DNA of 41,376 nucleotides from Ruminococcus sp. (GTDB lineage Bacteria; Bacillota; Clostridia; Oscillospirales; Ruminococcaceae): positions 1 to 41,376 of the forward strand of contig SVNK01000013.1 in the NCBI GenBank assembly GCA_015066935.1, in the 5' to 3' direction. The position numbers were made by a program, and so were the translations under genes. The notes beneath the pieces are model-generated. The model was not told the DNA's origin. It worked only from the letters and a program-made list of their open reading frames with translations, and did no database searches. This document shows positions 8,568 to 16,267 of this stretch, piece by piece (within the stretch, counting starts at the first letter, position 1; every line of letters starts with the position of its first letter).

Positions 8568-9341
8568 TCATATGCTGTTTTTTATACGTGCAATCGCTCC
8601 CTTTTCAAGACGTGAAACCTGTGCCTGAGAGATTCCTATTTCCCTTGCAACCTCAACCTGCGTCTTTCCCTGCAGAAAGCGAAGACTAAGGATACTTTTT
8701 TCACGGCTTCCGAGTGCTTTTATGGCGTCACGTATAAGAAATTCATCCATCCAGCTGTCAACATCATTCTTATCGCCTATCTGATCCATTATATATACCG
8801 TATCTCCGGAATCGGAATACACCGGCTCATAAAGTGAGACAGGGTCGCTGATACTTTCAAGCGCAATTACCGCTTCAGAACGCTTTACTCCGATTTCTCT
8901 CGCAATTTCCTCTATATCGGGTTCACGCTGTAGTGATATAAGGAGTTTTTCCTTTGCCTGAATCGCTTTGTATGCAAGGTCCCTCAAAGAACGGCTCACC
9001 TTTATCTGACTGTAATCACGAAGATGACGGCGAAGCTCTCCGCTTATCATCGGTACGCAGTACGTCGAAAAACGGACGTCCTTTGTAAGATCAAAATTAT
9101 TGATTGCCTTTATGAGTCCGACAACGCCTATCTGAAACAGATCATCAATATCCTCTCCCCTGCCTGTAAACTTCTGAATGACGCTGAGCACAAGTCGAAG
9201 ATTGCCTTTTATAAGCTTGTCCTTAGCAGTCTTGCTTCCGGTCTCCTTGAATTCACGAAGCAGCTCCATCTTCTCATTTTCCTTGAGAACAGTAAGTTCC
9301 GATGTATTGATTCCTGCGATAACAACCTTGTTATAAGCCAT
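8568..9341 (-). CDS. sigG: RNA polymerase sporulation sigma factor SigG
   Basis: A 257-residue sigma-70 family protein that directs late forespore transcription. The N-terminus MAYNKVVIAGINTSELTVL matches the diagnostic SigG start, region 2 contains GNLRLVLSVIQKF and DLFQIGVVGLIKAI with the FDL...RFSTYCVPMI stretch, and region 4 ends in EVAREIGISQAQVSRLEKGAI, the -35-binding helix-turn-helix. I chose ATG 9341 with GGAGAGGA upstream; a longer in-frame ORF to 9440 has no support. Unlike the Bacillus/Clostridium spoIIGA-sigE-sigG cluster it stands alone here, convergent with the kinase operon. With the spoVA genes nearby it says the organism is, or descends from, a spore former. Confidence 0.95.
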   Translation of the reverse strand: MAYNKVVIAGINTSELTVLKENEKMELLREFKETGSKTAKDKLIKGNLRLVLSVIQKFTGRGEDIDDLFQIGVVGLIKAINNFDLTKDVRFSTYCVPMISGELRRHLRDYSQIKVSRSLRDLAYKAIQAKEKLLISLQREPDIEEIAREIGVKRSEAVIALESISDPVSLYEPVYSDSGDTVYIMDQIGDKNDVDSWMDEFLIRDAIKALGSREKSILSLRFLQGKTQVEVAREIGISQAQVSRLEKGAIARIKNSI

Positions 9342-9488
9342 ATTATTTTCCTCTCCGGAATATATTTTCCTAAGCACAGTTTCAACAACAGTATTACTAT
9401 TTGCAATGCCGTACAAGAATATTATTCCACGTAATATCATTTGTAATCAGCGGAAAAGAATTCCAATCCTCATAAAACGGAGGTCTTT

Positions 9489-10175
9489 ATGATTTATTTT
9501 TTGGAGGACGACCCCTCTATCAGAAATTTCGTCCTGTACGCACTTAACAGCTGCGGTTTTGAAGCTAAGGGCTTCGAAGTGCCGTCAGAATTCTATACTG
9601 CAATTGAAAAAGAACTGCCGGAGGTGCTTCTGCTCGACATAATGCTCCCGGAGGAGGACGGTCTGAGTATTCTGAAAAAACTCCGTGCCTCGGAAAGAAC
9701 AAAGAAGCTTCCCATAATTATGCTCACAGCAATGGGAACTGAATACGATAAGGTGAACGGTCTCGACTGCGGAGCCGACGACTATATAACAAAGCCTTTC
9801 GGAACTCTTGAACTCGTTTCACGTATCAAGGCACTCCTGCGGCGAACCACAGATTTGCAGCCTGTCGGTGAGGAAATAATTACACTCGGCGGACTTTCAA
9901 TCTACCCTGCCCGTCATGAAGTATATACCAGTGGTACACTTACAGTTCTCACCAACAAGGAATATGAAACTCTGCTTCTTCTCGTAAAGAATAAAAACAT
10001 CGTTTTTTCACGTGATACGCTCCTTAAAGAAATATGGGGCTTTGATTTCAAAGGCGAAAGCAGAACCGTTGACGTTCATATCAGAACACTCAGAGCCAAG
10101 CTCAGAGAATGCGGCGAACTTATCCGTACTATCAGAGGAGTCGGCTACAAGGCAGGTGAAACGGAAATTGAATAA
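9489..10175 (+). CDS. OmpR/PhoB-family response regulator
   Basis: A 228-residue regulator: receiver domain with E6-D7-D8 acidic cluster, Asp50 (VLLLDIMLPEEDG), the switch Thr (LTAMG) and Lys in TKPF, followed by a winged helix with the recognition segment SRTVDVHIRTLRAKL and the wing GVGYKAGE. It binds direct-repeat DNA sites when phosphorylated. The next gene, which overlaps its end, is its likely kinase. The pair resembles PhoB/PhoR or PhoP/PhoR, but nothing in view ties it to phosphate, so I leave the symbol empty. An ACGGAGG ribosome site lies just before ATG 9489. Confidence 0.92.
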   Translation: MIYFLEDDPSIRNFVLYALNSCGFEAKGFEVPSEFYTAIEKELPEVLLLDIMLPEEDGLSILKKLRASERTKKLPIIMLTAMGTEYDKVNGLDCGADDYITKPFGTLELVSRIKALLRRTTDLQPVGEEIITLGGLSIYPARHEVYTSGTLTVLTNKEYETLLLLVKNKNIVFSRDTLLKEIWGFDFKGESRTVDVHIRTLRAKLRECGELIRTIRGVGYKAGETEIE

Positions 10176-11478
10176 AAAAATCATCAGGGCAGTCCTTCTC
10201 ATTATTTCAATCAACGCCATAGCCATGTCTGCCGTATTCACCGGACATCTGAAACTGAATTCCCATACATTTATTACACTCTTCATTTTTCTGACCGTCA
10301 TATCACTGCTGATTGGTCTTATTACCGCACGGCAGATTATACGTACACTTAACAGTGCAGATCCCGACAACCCACGAAAAAGTCTCCCTTTCAAGGAACT
10401 GCTTCCCCTGAGTGAAAAGCTCGAAACACAGAGCCGCCGCATAAATACACAGATGGAAGCTCTGAGACAAAGCCGTGAACAATACACACTGATTACCGAG
10501 AATCTTGGCGAGGGTCTTATTATAGCTGACCGCAAGCTTATTATGCTCGCATGCAATTCCGCAGCTATTCAGCTTCTCAATGCTCAGAATACTGGAGCAG
10601 GAAAAAGTATCTACACCCTCAATAATTCCGACGCTTTCAGACGTTGTATCCAGGACGCTGCAGGCGGAAGACGCTCCGAATGTATCGTTATGACCGAAAA
10701 CAGCGAAAGAGAAGTTATCGCAAGTCCTGCCCGCAGCAGTGAAATCGTGAACGGTATCGTGGTTTTCATAATGGATGTTACCGAAAAACAACAGCTTGAA
10801 AACATGCGGCGTGAATTCACCTCCAATGTCTCACATGAGCTTAAAACTCCGCTTACTGCTATTTATGGCATTTCAGATATGCTTGCCGGAGGTATCGTAA
10901 AACCCGAAGACGTTCCGCAATTCGGAAGCGATATACGTAATGAAGCCAATCGCCTCATTACACTTGTCAATGACATAGTTGCTCTTTCAAAACTCGACGA
11001 AAATGCTGTTCCATACATCTTCGAAGATGTTGACCTCTATGAACTTGTGTGCGAAACAACCGACCGTCTGAAAATAAATGCAGCCGAAAACTCCGTTACA
11101 CTTTCAATTACAGGTGTCCACGTTATTATAAGCGGAAACCGTACCATCCTTGAGGAAATTATTTATAATCTCTGCGATAACGCTATAAAATATAACCGCA
11201 GCGGCGGTACATGTGAAATAAAAATTTCACATATCCCTCAGAAAGCAATTATTACCGTTTCAGATAACGGAATCGGTATTCCCGAAGAACACCTTCCACG
11301 TATTTTCGAAAGATTCTATCGTTGCGACAAAAGCCGTTCTCAGAAAATCAAGGGAACAGGTCTCGGACTCTCTATTGTTAAACACGGTGTAAGCTACCAT
11401 GGAGGTACTGTCCGTGCGGAAAGCACTCCGGGAAAAGGTACTGTTTTCACTGTCGTACTTCCCATAACCAATTCATAG
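10168..11478 (+). CDS. PhoR-like sensor histidine kinase
   Basis: About 436 residues: two transmembrane helices close together (about 5-23 and 31-50), a PAS-like domain (about 105-205, with ITENLGEGLIIADRK), HisKA with His223 (SNVSHELKTPLTAIYG) and an HATPase domain with NLCDNAIKYN, DNGIGIPEEHLPRIFERFYRCDKSRS and GTGLGLSIVKH. No ATG is available; TTG 10168 has AGGTGA eight bases upstream, and GTG 10156 is the alternative. It overlaps the regulator gene by 8 bp, so the two form one two-component operon. The FERFYR boxes and short loop are typical of PhoR/WalK/ResE-type kinases; the signal is unknown. Confidence 0.9.
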   Translation: MNKKIIRAVLLIISINAIAMSAVFTGHLKLNSHTFITLFIFLTVISLLIGLITARQIIRTLNSADPDNPRKSLPFKELLPLSEKLETQSRRINTQMEALRQSREQYTLITENLGEGLIIADRKLIMLACNSAAIQLLNAQNTGAGKSIYTLNNSDAFRRCIQDAAGGRRSECIVMTENSEREVIASPARSSEIVNGIVVFIMDVTEKQQLENMRREFTSNVSHELKTPLTAIYGISDMLAGGIVKPEDVPQFGSDIRNEANRLITLVNDIVALSKLDENAVPYIFEDVDLYELVCETTDRLKINAAENSVTLSITGVHVIISGNRTILEEIIYNLCDNAIKYNRSGGTCEIKISHIPQKAIITVSDNGIGIPEEHLPRIFERFYRCDKSRSQKIKGTGLGLSIVKHGVSYHGGTVRAESTPGKGTVFTVVLPITNS

Positions 11479-11479
11479 C

Positions 11480-11515
11480 AAACAGGCAGTGCCAGAATGA
11501 CACTGCCTGTTTTTA
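11480..11515. terminator. Bidirectional terminator after the two-component operon
   Basis: A perfect 12-bp stem (AAACAGGCAGTG with CACTGCCTGTTT) with a 9-nt loop and a T run on the plus strand, and A-rich sequence on the other side, lies between converging genes. Confidence 0.85.
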
Positions 11516-11525
11516 TGCCCATTTA

Positions 11526-11885
11526 CTATTTATCTTTCTGCCTGAAAACCAGTGCTGCAATAAAACCGAATACAAGTGATGCGGTAATTCCACCTGATGC
11601 GGATTTAAGTCCACCTGTCAGAACTCCGATAAAGCCGTCCTCATCAACAGCTTTGCGGACTCCTTCCGCAAGAAGATGTCCGAATCCCGTAAGAGGTACT
11701 GTAGCTCCTGCACCTGCAAAATCCACAACAGGCTTGTATAGTCCGAGTGCTGATAGAATTACTCCAAGAACTACAAATCCTGTAAGAATACGTGCGGGAG
11801 TCAGCTTAGTATAGTCAATAAGGACCTGTCCCACCGCACATATGATTCCTCCGACTAAAAATGCCTTTACAATATCAATCAACAT
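11526..11885 (-). CDS. spoVAE: Stage V sporulation protein AE (SpoVAE)
   Basis: A 119-residue membrane protein with four hydrophobic stretches, beginning MLIDIVKAFLVGGIICAVGQ and containing LTPARILTGFVVLG and GFGHLLAEGVRKAV, the recognisable SpoVAE signature. SpoVA proteins move calcium-dipicolinate into the developing spore and release it at germination. It overlaps spoVAD by 11 bp with AAAGGAG just upstream, so translation is coupled. The usual partner spoVAC, normally placed directly before spoVAD, is not in this window. Confidence 0.95.
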   Translation of the reverse strand: MLIDIVKAFLVGGIICAVGQVLIDYTKLTPARILTGFVVLGVILSALGLYKPVVDFAGAGATVPLTGFGHLLAEGVRKAVDEDGFIGVLTGGLKSASGGITASLVFGFIAALVFRQKDK

Positions 11886-12900
11886 GACTCTGCTCCTTTC
11901 CTATATGCAGAAGATGTGATATGGTCGGGATTGTTTCGCCCTGCTGAAGTGACATAGGTGACATGAGTGCCCCTGTTGCTGCAAAGAGGATATTTTTTGC
12001 CTCTCCGCTTTCAAGCATTGGCAGAAAATATCCGCACAGTACACTCGCACTGCATCCGCAGCCTGAGCCTCCGCAGTGTGTATCCTGACTTTCAGGGTCA
12101 AATATCATTGCACCGCAGTCACGGTGCTGTTTTGAAACATCAATCCCTTCTTTTGCAAGAAGCTGTACAAAAAGCTCGCTTCCGACAATTCCAAGGTCAC
12201 CTGTTACGATATAGTCAAAATCGTCGGGTGAATTTCCGCAGGCTGTAAGATAACGTCTTACCGTTTCTGCCGCCGCAGGTGCCATTGCACTTCCCATGTT
12301 GTTTATGTCATTGATGCCGATATCCGTTATTTTCCCGATACATCCGCCTTTTATCAATGTTTTTCCGCTGTCTGCCGAAAGTATGACGGCTCCCGATGCA
12401 GTACAGGTCCATTGAGAAGTGGGCGTCCTCTGTCCGCCGTAGGATAGAGGAAATCGGAACTGTCGCTCTGCCGTTGAAAAATGGGATGAAGTCACTGCAA
12501 TTGTTCTTTGTGCCGTACCTGAATCAAGCAGATGAGAAGTCACAATCAGACCTTCCGCCATTGTCGAACAAGCTCCGTATAGTCCGAGAAAAGGAATCTC
12601 AAGCTCCCTCAGCCCATATGCAGACCCGATACATTGATTAATAAGGTCTCCCGAACACACAACGTCAATGTCCTCTTTTGTAAGACCTGCTTTTCTTACT
12701 GCAAGACTAACGGATTCAAGCTGAAATCGACTTTCCGCCTGTTCCCATGTTTTCATCCCGAAATGACTGTCATCAACCACCTTGTCGAAATATTTCCCGA
12801 GTGGACCCTCTCCTTCTTTATTTCCCACAACCGAAGCAAAACTTTCGATTCCGATTGCTCTTTCAAATAAAAAAACTCCTCTGCCTGTTGATACCGACAT
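11875..12900 (-). CDS. spoVAD: Stage V sporulation protein AD (SpoVAD)
   Basis: A 341-residue soluble protein with the thiolase-like fold of SpoVAD, which binds dipicolinic acid at the spore inner membrane. Recognisable stretches are GRGVFLFERA at the N-terminus, KTWEQAESRF, GLYGACSTMAEGL, RFPLSYGGQRTPTSQWT and HCGGSGCGCSA. ATG 12900 has CGGAGGTG upstream. Upstream on the minus strand is a CATATAA box at about 12923 that could be a sigma-G -10, but the -35 is not convincing. The upstream neighbour is an unrelated dockerin gene, so spoVAC has been lost or moved. Confidence 0.96.
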   Translation of the reverse strand: MSVSTGRGVFLFERAIGIESFASVVGNKEGEGPLGKYFDKVVDDSHFGMKTWEQAESRFQLESVSLAVRKAGLTKEDIDVVCSGDLINQCIGSAYGLRELEIPFLGLYGACSTMAEGLIVTSHLLDSGTAQRTIAVTSSHFSTAERQFRFPLSYGGQRTPTSQWTCTASGAVILSADSGKTLIKGGCIGKITDIGINDINNMGSAMAPAAAETVRRYLTACGNSPDDFDYIVTGDLGIVGSELFVQLLAKEGIDVSKQHRDCGAMIFDPESQDTHCGGSGCGCSASVLCGYFLPMLESGEAKNILFAATGALMSPMSLQQGETIPTISHLLHIGKEQSHVD

Positions 12901-12967
12901 AAGACACCTCCGTTTTTATTTATATGACGGAGTTATTCTTTCCTGCAATCGGTGGTTTATACATAAA

Positions 12968-13001
12968 AAATGAGCTTTTCTTTTTCAAGAGAAGCTCATT
13001 T
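12968..13001 (-). terminator. Terminator of the transglutaminase-dockerin gene
   Basis: A 13-bp stem with one mismatch (AAATGAGCTTTTC against GAGAAGCTCATTT), read on the minus strand and followed by TTTTTTATGT, lies 6 bp after the stop codon at 13008. Confidence 0.85.
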
Positions 13002-13007
13002 AAGAAT

Positions 13008-14483
13008 CTATTGTGCTGTGATTATTTTTGCTATTATCTTACGCATATACACAACGTCAAATACATTTGTACGATTATCCTCGTTCACATCCCACGGATA
13101 TTCAGGTACTATCTCACCCATCATCGCTTTTGCGCACAGAACAAGGTCGGCCGCATTCACTTCACCGTCACGGTTAAGGTCGCATTTATCGAATTCTTCG
13201 ACGGGAGGTGCAGTCGTTGAACTTGTTGTAGTCTTGGATGTTGTGGTTGTCGAACTTGTTGTAGTTTTGGATGATGTAGTCGATGAAGTTGTTGTGGTCT
13301 TTGATGTTGTGGTTGTGGTCGATGTTGTTGTTGACGTAGTGGTAGTGGTCGATGTTGTTGTTGACGTGGTGGTGGTCGATGTTGTAGTTGACGTAGTAGT
13401 AGTGGTCGATGTTGTTGTTGACGTAGTGGTTGTGCTCGATGATGTTGTTGACGTAGTAGTTATCACACTGTCGGGATAATAATCCTTCTCCGAAAGATCA
13501 GGATATACCAGACTTGTGATATTGAAATCGCTGACTTCCGTATGATTTATAAAGAAGCTGTCTGAACCTTTCAGAAAATACTGATATTTAAGTTCTTTAC
13601 CATCTTCACCGTCAAGGTCATCCCATGTTGCGTCAACAGCGTACCAGTTGCCATCTTCCATCTGAACATAATTCCAGACATGACCTGTGTTGTCGGAGGA
13701 AATGAAATTACCGAAAACAATTGTACACGGTATTCCAAGCTCGTCGCACATAAGCTTGAAGGACTTTGCGTATCCCTCACAGACAACACCGGGTTCTACC
13801 ATTGCTCCGACAGCAGAATCATAAAACCTGCTGTTAACATCGTAATAAGTGAATTTAATAATGTAGTCGTGAATACTTTTCAGCTGCTCATAACGTGTTT
13901 CGCCATCAATCGGGAACTCATCAACAGCTGTCTGAAGCTTTTCACGATACTCGTTGACCTCACTTACAGAGGAATATCCCGAAGCCAGTGCAGGCTTGAA
14001 TGTAATCTGATAAACTGTAAGGGTATAACTACGTTTAAAGATATTATAGCTTCCAATCTCATATTCACCCAGACCAATCTGCATAGTTGCGGGATCAAGC
14101 CAGATAATTTCAGGCATATCCCATAATACGGAATCAATACCGGGTTTGCAGTTTTCAAAAATTGCCTGCTGAAACGCTGCACTATCCTCATCGGAAAAAT
14201 CATCGGGATAACTTGAAAGAGTAATTTCAATAGGATCCGGAAGTGTTACGGTAAACTGATTTAAATTTGGTACGGTAAGCTTTTTGAATGCATTGTAGAC
14301 TGCAGTATTGTTATCATCGAGGTAATCGCCGTGATTATAGGCGTCTTCACTGAAATTGGATTTCACAGAATTAACAGCCGGTACTGAAGCTGAAAGACTC
14401 GCTGCACAGACAGATACCGAAGATACTGCGGCAATTACCGCAGAGGCAGCCAGTGCCAATGCCGAAGATAAGAATTTACGCAT
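13008..14483 (-). CDS. Secreted transglutaminase-like protein with Thr/Ser linker and dockerin
   Basis: A 491-residue exported protein. A signal peptide covers about residues 1-28 (MRKFLSSALALAASAV...CAA). Residues about 190-300 form a transglutaminase-like (papain-fold) core with the catalytic triad visible as Cys in VVCEGYAKSF, His in TGHVWNYV and Asp in YAVDATWDD. A roughly 85-residue linker made almost only of Thr, Ser and Lys follows, then a type I dockerin with two calcium-loop repeats (CDLNRDGEVNAADLVL and WDVNEDNRTNVFDVVY). The dockerin would dock the enzyme on a cohesin of a cellulosome-like complex. ATG 14483 is chosen because GAAAGGA lies 8 bp upstream; the in-frame ATG 14492 overlaps that site. 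Its bond specificity (crosslinking or protease) is unknown. Confidence 0.92.
   Translation of the reverse strand: MRKFLSSALALAASAVIAAVSSVSVCAASLSASVPAVNSVKSNFSEDAYNHGDYLDDNNTAVYNAFKKLTVPNLNQFTVTLPDPIEITLSSYPDDFSDEDSAAFQQAIFENCKPGIDSVLWDMPEIIWLDPATMQIGLGEYEIGSYNIFKRSYTLTVYQITFKPALASGYSSVSEVNEYREKLQTAVDEFPIDGETRYEQLKSIHDYIIKFTYYDVNSRFYDSAVGAMVEPGVVCEGYAKSFKLMCDELGIPCTIVFGNFISSDNTGHVWNYVQMEDGNWYAVDATWDDLDGEDGKELKYQYFLKGSDSFFINHTEVSDFNITSLVYPDLSEKDYYPDSVITTTSTTSSSTTTTSTTTSTTTTTSTTTSTTTTSTTTSTTTTTSTTTSTTTTTSKTTTTSSTTSSKTTTSSTTTTSKTTTSSTTAPPVEEFDKCDLNRDGEVNAADLVLCAKAMMGEIVPEYPWDVNEDNRTNVFDVVYMRKIIAKIITAQ
13215..13462. repeat. Low-complexity Thr/Ser codon repeat in the dockerin linker
   Basis: The plus strand repeats GTAGTNGTNGANGTT-type units about twenty times, coding TTTST on the minus strand. 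Such tracts change length by slippage and recombination; a second, separate tract occurs at 16898-17058. Confidence 0.9.
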
Positions 14484-14528
14484 ATTGCTCATCCTTTCTA
14501 TTGAATTGAATATACTGCTTACAATAAT

Positions 14529-14557
14529 ATTATATACATTTCAGCTCAATATGTCAA
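14529..14557 (-). promoter_or_regulatory. Sigma-A promoter of the transglutaminase-dockerin gene
   Basis: Minus-strand TTGACA (14552-14557) and TATAAT (14529-14534) with a 17-bp spacer, 46 bp before the start codon. Full consensus hexamers. Confidence 0.9.
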
Positions 14558-14718
14558 TATTATTTGCGTTTTTTTGTCACTTATACACAACACAAAGAAA
14601 CCTCTGATATACAAAATTAACTAACAAATCTTGTGAACTATACAGCAGAAGCATGCAAATCGTGCTGAAAACACCAAAATTTTATGGCTTACAGCATTAA
14701 TATTTGTTATATTGACTC

Positions 14719-14747
14719 TTGAAAATAATACCGTTTTATGATATACT
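14719..14747 (+). promoter_or_regulatory. Candidate sigma-A promoter of the aminotransferase gene
   Basis: TTGAAA (14719-14724) and TATACT (14742-14747) are 17 bp apart, with TGA before the -10. The stretch 14558-14718 between the divergent promoters shows nothing else that I recognise. Confidence 0.7.
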
Positions 14748-14819
14748 TTTAAATGGAATACTGAAAATAATTGTATTGTACTTCCTGTTAATTATATGCA
14801 GAAAGGTGTTGTTACTGAT

Positions 14820-16097
14820 ATGTATTTATCGGACATGAACAAAGAACAGCTTTTAAGCTTCAAGGCTGAAGCAGAAGCAAAGTATAACGATTTCAAGGCA
14901 CAGGGTCTGTGTCTCAATATGGCAAGAGGAAACCCCTGCCCCGAGCAGCTTGAACTCAGCACTGATATGCTTAAAGTTTTTGATGACGGCAACTTCACAA
15001 TGGAAAACGGCGGTGATGTCCGCAACTATGGTATCCCCGACGGTATCCCCGAGGCAAAAAAACTCTTTTCCGACATGATAGGCGTAAATGAGGATGAAAT
15101 TATCATCTTCGGAAACTCAAGTCTCAACGCAATGTACTGGTCAATACAGTGTGCATACAATTTGGGTATCCTCGGAAATAAGCCGTGGTCAGAATGTGAA
15201 AAAATCAAATTCCTCTGCCCCGTCCCAGGTTATGACAGACATTTCAAGGTAACAGAACTTTTCGGCATCGAAATGATAAATATTCCAATGACAGCCACCG
15301 GTCCCGATATGGATATGATTGAAAAGCTCGTGGCTGAGGATGATTCTATCAAGGGCATCTGGTGCGTACCGCAGTACTCAAATCCTGACGGCGTCGTATA
15401 CAGCGACGAAACTGTCAAGCGTTTTGCTGCCCTCAGACCAAAGGCTCCTGATTTCAGAATCTTCTGGGACAACGCTTACTGTGTTCACCACCTTACAGAT
15501 AAGCCTACTCTCATACTCAATATCCTTGAGGAAGCAAAAAAGGTCGGCAACGAAGATATCGTCTACATTTTTGGCTCAACTTCAAAAATCACATTTGCCG
15601 GCGCAGGTGTTGCTGTTATGGGCGGAAGCCGTGCCAATATAGATGAGCTTAAAAAGTACCTCGGAATCAGCATTATCAGCTATGATAAAATGAATCAGCT
15701 CCGTCATGTGAGATTCTTCGGAACTTTTGAGAATATGTGCGAGCATATGAAAAAGCATGCTGCTATAATCGCACCAAAATTCAATATAGTTATTGAGACT
15801 CTCAAAAATGAACTTACTCCCTGCGGAATAGGCTCATGGTCCGAACCGCAAGGCGGCTATTTCATCTCGTTCAACTCTATGAACGGCTGTGCAAAGCGTA
15901 TCGTCAGTCTCTGCAGCGAAGCAGGCGTCACCCTCACAGGTGCAGGAGCTACCTTCCCCTACGGAAAGGACCCCGACGATAAGAATATCCGTCTTGCTCC
16001 TACATATCCGTCCCTCGATGACCTCAGAAAAGCTGCCGAACTCTTTACTGTATGCGTAAAGCTTGCAAGTGCTGAGAAGCTCCTTTCAGAAATGTAA
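14820..16097 (+). CDS. Class I PLP-dependent aminotransferase (aspartate aminotransferase type Ic)
   Basis: A 425-residue fold-type I PLP enzyme of the family related to MocR aminotransferase domains (PF12897), whose studied members are aspartate aminotransferases. Visible features: NMARGNPCPEQLELS near the N-terminus, NSSLNAMYW in the phosphate-binding region, PVPGYDRHF, the Asp-Asn-Ala-Tyr (WDNAYCVHHL) cofactor region, and the Schiff-base lysine in FGSTSKITFAGAGVAVM. ATG 14820 fits AAAGGTG upstream; the longer ORF start at 14796 overlaps that site. Likely cytosolic, exchanging amino groups between aspartate or related acids and 2-oxoglutarate. It stands alone with its own promoter and terminator. 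Confidence 0.92.
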   Translation: MYLSDMNKEQLLSFKAEAEAKYNDFKAQGLCLNMARGNPCPEQLELSTDMLKVFDDGNFTMENGGDVRNYGIPDGIPEAKKLFSDMIGVNEDEIIIFGNSSLNAMYWSIQCAYNLGILGNKPWSECEKIKFLCPVPGYDRHFKVTELFGIEMINIPMTATGPDMDMIEKLVAEDDSIKGIWCVPQYSNPDGVVYSDETVKRFAALRPKAPDFRIFWDNAYCVHHLTDKPTLILNILEEAKKVGNEDIVYIFGSTSKITFAGAGVAVMGGSRANIDELKKYLGISIISYDKMNQLRHVRFFGTFENMCEHMKKHAAIIAPKFNIVIETLKNELTPCGIGSWSEPQGGYFISFNSMNGCAKRIVSLCSEAGVTLTGAGATFPYGKDPDDKNIRLAPTYPSLDDLRKAAELFTVCVKLASAEKLLSEM

Positions 16098-16101
16098 TCA
16101 G

Positions 16102-16135
16102 AATTCCTCCCGACACTTAACGGGAGGAATTTTTT
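16102..16135 (+). terminator. Terminator of the aminotransferase gene
   Basis: A perfect 11-bp stem (AATTCCTCCCG with CGGGAGGAATT), 8-nt loop and TTTTT tail, 4 bp after the stop codon. Confidence 0.92.
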
Positions 16136-16164
16136 GCTAAATTATTCAAATTCAGAAAAAGCTA

Positions 16165-16193
16165 TTGATTATTTTTTTGATATATGATATAAT
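16165..16193 (+). promoter_or_regulatory. Sigma-A promoter of the cohesin-dockerin gene
   Basis: TTGATT (16165-16170) and TATAAT (16188-16193) with 17-bp spacing, preceded by TGA at the -10. A leader of about 70 nt ends in GGCAAGGAGG before ATG 16268. Confidence 0.85.
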
Positions 16194-16267
16194 AATTATA
16201 TTGAATTTCGGTCGGAAACTTCCACTGCAATTTCATAATTATGCCTTAATGGCAAGGAGGATGTCTT

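Noticed and set aside
12901..12960. Sigma-G promoter of spoVAD
   Set aside because: A CATATAA box exists, but no -35 of the right type lies at an acceptable distance.
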